A stretch of 6,325 nucleotides of DNA from JBBQXY01 sp051004815 (GTDB taxonomy: Bacteria > Chloroflexota > Ktedonobacteria > Ktedonobacterales > Ktedonobacteraceae), in NCBI GenBank assembly GCA_051004815.1, contig JBPCJY010000006.1, forward strand, positions 1 through 6,325. Direction: 5' to 3'. Below the pieces are notes generated by a model, which had not been told where the DNA came from, ran no database searches, and worked only from the letters and a program-made list of their open reading frames with translations. The position numbers and the translations under genes are program-made. Positions 4,628 to 6,325 of the stretch are shown here, one piece after another. The first letter of the stretch is position 1, and the number at the start of each line of letters is the position of its first letter.

Positions 4628-6095
4628 AAAGTATAACATGTGTGCCAGTGAACGTTCTGGTCAGGACATAAATCAGGCTCCAGCGTATTGCCAGGGCCAC
4701 CAGATCGGCAAACAGTGGTGTACGTGCATCTTTCAACGCGTAAAAGCTCTGCACCAGTAGTTGAGCAGCCGCCAATCCAGGTAAAGCCAGTGCATAGCCC
4801 AGCAGTGCGGTGCCAGTTAACGTGGCCGAATGATTCGTAAACGCACCATGTTGGAAGAGCAAGTGGATCGCGGGTTTGCCAAAAAGATAGAGCATAAGCG
4901 AAGCGGCGATACTGAAGACGATGGCCCATGCAATGAGTTTCATGGTCGTTATGCGCAAGCGCATAAAGCGACCAGACGTTGCCAGGACAGTCAGTTGCGG
5001 TAGGGCAGCCTGCCCTATCGCCTGACCAATCAAGGCAAAAGGGAAGGCAAAAAGCATATAGGCATTGTGTGCTGCCGCAAGGCTGGCACGGTCATGCATA
5101 AAGGAAATGAAATTGGTATCAATAACCAGGCCTGTAGAGCCTATCACTACCGACAATACATTTGGCCCCAACAAGCGCATAACCTCACGTAGACGTGGAT
5201 GCTTTACATTCCAAATAAACGTGTAACGGAAGCCTTGCTTTATCAATCCAGGCACCATCACCAGCACCTGCAATGCGGACGCCGCCAGAATGCCATACGT
5301 TGGGCCATAGATGCCCACACCAGGAATAGCTAACGAAAAAAGCAACCCGCCAATCAAGCCAAAATTATAAATTGCCAGTGACACCGCCGGTAGCAAGAAT
5401 TGCCGCTTACTGTTCAACACCGCAGTGGCCACCGTCCCCAGGCCCAAAATGAGTGGCTGAATCAACATAATACGTGTCAGGGTCGTAGTCAAAGCTTGTT
5501 CAGCAGGTGAATAACCAGGCACCAGGAGTCGGGACACAAACGCTGGAGCCGCGAATTCGCTGATGATGACCAGTACCGTCAGTGCAACCAGCAACAAATT
5601 AAAAACCAGGCTCGCCAGTCGGTAGGCTTCTCTTTTACCGGAATCTTTTTCATACGAAAGGAACACCGGAATAAATGCATGGGCCAATGCTCCACCAGCG
5701 ATCAGTTCAAAGAGTGTATCCGGCAAACGTACTGCCGCGTAATATGCGTTGGCCGCGGAGCCAGTGCCAAACAGATCATTAAAAATCGTCTGGCGGATAA
5801 CACCCAGTCCACGCGAAGCGATATACGCCAGCATAAATAGAAACGCCGCTTCCGTGATGCTAAAACGCCGCAATGAGTAGTCACCGCCGCCCGGTAGAAA
5901 GCTCTTCAGGTGGAAACTAAATGCCTTACTGAAAAAAAGGTCGCGTCGCTTAGAGGGTACCACTTTCTCAACAGGTAGCGTTACCTTTTCGTCCGTAGCT
6001 TCAACGGCAGTGGCAACTATCGTCGCTTTGTGCGCAGTGTTTTCTAATTCGTCTGAAATAATCCGCTTCTCCTCGTCGCTTCCAACTAACAACAC
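4479..6095 (-). CDS. MurJ/MviN-family membrane protein, atypical
   Basis: A 538-residue polytopic membrane protein. Residues 1-79 form a hydrophilic N-terminal extension absent from E. coli MurJ. The family core starts near residue 80: ASRGLGVIRQ (93-102), FGTGSAANAYYAAVRLP (109-125) and AFIPVFLSYEK (140-150) align with the MurJ N-terminus. MurJ flips lipid II for cell-wall synthesis. Here the Arg18 and Arg24 equivalents are kept (Arg95, Arg101), but positions equal to Asp39, Arg52, Glu57, Asp269, Arg270 and Glu273 are Asn116, Phe129, Gly134, Tyr346, Met347 and Ala350. The chain ends after the equivalent of helix 12 with a basic tail, so helices 13-14 are missing. It may be a MurJ paralogue with another substrate rather than the essential flippase. 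The GTG start at 6095 lacks a clear ribosome site but lies about 20 bases below a good promoter; a shorter form is possible. It is convergent with tetR. Confidence 0.85.
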   Translation of the reverse strand: MLLVGSDEEKRIISDELENTAHKATIVATAVEATDEKVTLPVEKVVPSKRRDLFFSKAFSFHLKSFLPGGGDYSLRRFSITEAAFLFMLAYIASRGLGVIRQTIFNDLFGTGSAANAYYAAVRLPDTLFELIAGGALAHAFIPVFLSYEKDSGKREAYRLASLVFNLLLVALTVLVIISEFAAPAFVSRLLVPGYSPAEQALTTTLTRIMLIQPLILGLGTVATAVLNSKRQFLLPAVSLAIYNFGLIGGLLFSLAIPGVGIYGPTYGILAASALQVLVMVPGLIKQGFRYTFIWNVKHPRLREVMRLLGPNVLSVVIGSTGLVIDTNFISFMHDRASLAAAHNAYMLFAFPFALIGQAIGQAALPQLTVLATSGRFMRLRITTMKLIAWAIVFSIAASLMLYLFGKPAIHLLFQHGAFTNHSATLTGTALLGYALALPGLAAAQLLVQSFYALKDARTPLFADLVALAIRWSLIYVLTRTFTGTHVILSIPLAVAGAGIVEALLLGSLLFVRLRGKVKSDKGMQRLERWHTKLRTVV

Positions 6096-6120
6096 ATTGT
6101 ATTACACAAAGTGCAAGTGT

Positions 6121-6129
6121 ATTATAACA
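6121..6129 (-). promoter_or_regulatory. promoter -10 of the murJ-like gene
   Basis: On the minus strand TGT-TATAAT is a perfect extended -10 (TATAAT at 6126-6121). The -35 is poor: CGGTTG lies at 17-bp spacing. Transcription would start near 6114, leaving a leader of only about 19 bases before the GTG at 6095, which fits the missing ribosome site. Confidence 0.55.
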
Positions 6130-6247
6130 GCCAACCCATCCATCAACCGCAAGTAAGCAAAAATACGCATGTATACCACCCAAATGGCCTATATCCATAG
6201 AGTCAATAACTGCATCAAGTTCCTGGTGGTCCGATCCATTTCATGTG

Positions 6248-6293
6248 ACAAGCGGGGCTGCAAGGGAAAACCATCCCCTGCAGCCCCCCTTGT
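6248..6293. repeat. long G/C-rich inverted repeat
   Basis: The arms ACAAG-x-GGGGCTGCA-x-GGG (6248-6266) and the matching complement (6275-6293) pair over 17 of 19 positions around an 8-base AAAACCAT loop. The stem is very stable in either strand. No T run follows on either side beyond the CTTGT of the stem itself. It may be a bidirectional terminator for a gene beyond the window or a dispersed palindromic element. Otherwise I see no gene in 6130-6325. Confidence 0.6.
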
Positions 6294-6325
6294 TCCACAA
6301 AACCCCAATCCTTAGGGTGGGGGTC

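Noticed and set aside
4531..4929. A 132-codon minus-strand frame inside the murJ-like gene
   Set aside because: It is a shifted frame of a clearly coding region whose own frame gives membrane helices matching the MurJ family.
1..6325. CRISPR arrays, tRNA or rRNA genes, insertion sequences
   Set aside because: I saw no regularly spaced repeats, no tRNA- or rRNA-like sequence and no transposase motifs. The only repeats are the G/A tracts and local inverted repeats described.

Overview
The window holds a compact phenylacetyl-CoA epoxidase (paa) operon on the minus strand, a divergent TetR-family regulator on the plus strand, and a MurJ/MviN-family membrane protein on the minus strand that converges on the regulator. 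Base composition is moderate (roughly half G+C by eye). Unusual features are the gene order (paaA-paaD-paaB-paaC-zinc ribbon-crotonase), a PaaD split into two genes, and a truncated MurJ homologue. I read this as a bacterial chromosome, perhaps Chloroflexota (Ktedonobacteria-like), but the taxonomic guess is weak.

Layout. 1-93: 3' end of the operon, with a G/A-rich tract (C/T-rich on the transcribed strand) and a possible terminator. 94-3428 (minus): six tightly packed genes read right to left: paaA, paaD (MIP18 domain only), paaB, paaC, a 68-residue zinc-ribbon protein matching the missing C-terminal domain of PaaD, and an enoyl-CoA hydratase. Three junctions are ATGA overlaps (paaA/paaD, paaD/paaB, zinc ribbon/hydratase). 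The other two gaps are only 9 and 5 bases. 3429-3721: divergent control region with back-to-back sigma70-type promoters for paaA and tetR, inverted repeats that could be operators, and a strong hairpin in the paaA leader. 3722-4627 (plus): the TetR regulator, whose reading frame runs about 84 codons past the normal family end, through what looks like its own terminator and into the antisense of the next gene. 4479-6095 (minus): MurJ-like transporter. 6096-6325: its promoter and a long inverted repeat.

How it works together. PaaA, PaaB and PaaC would form the di-iron epoxidase that converts phenylacetyl-CoA to the ring-1,2-epoxide. PaaD and the detached zinc ribbon probably act in Fe-S or metal maturation of the system. 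The hydratase fits a later beta-oxidation-like step. The TetR protein is placed like PaaR, the TetR-type phenylacetyl-CoA-responsive repressor known from Thermus and Corynebacterium. The reductase PaaE, ligase PaaK, ring-opening PaaZ and a second crotonase (PaaG) are not in the window.

The points most worth a second look are the PaaD split exactly at its domain boundary, the MurJ homologue lacking catalytic cavity residues and the last two helices, the read-through end of tetR, a G/A-rich motif present at two gene ends, and the nearly complete di-iron ligand set in PaaC.
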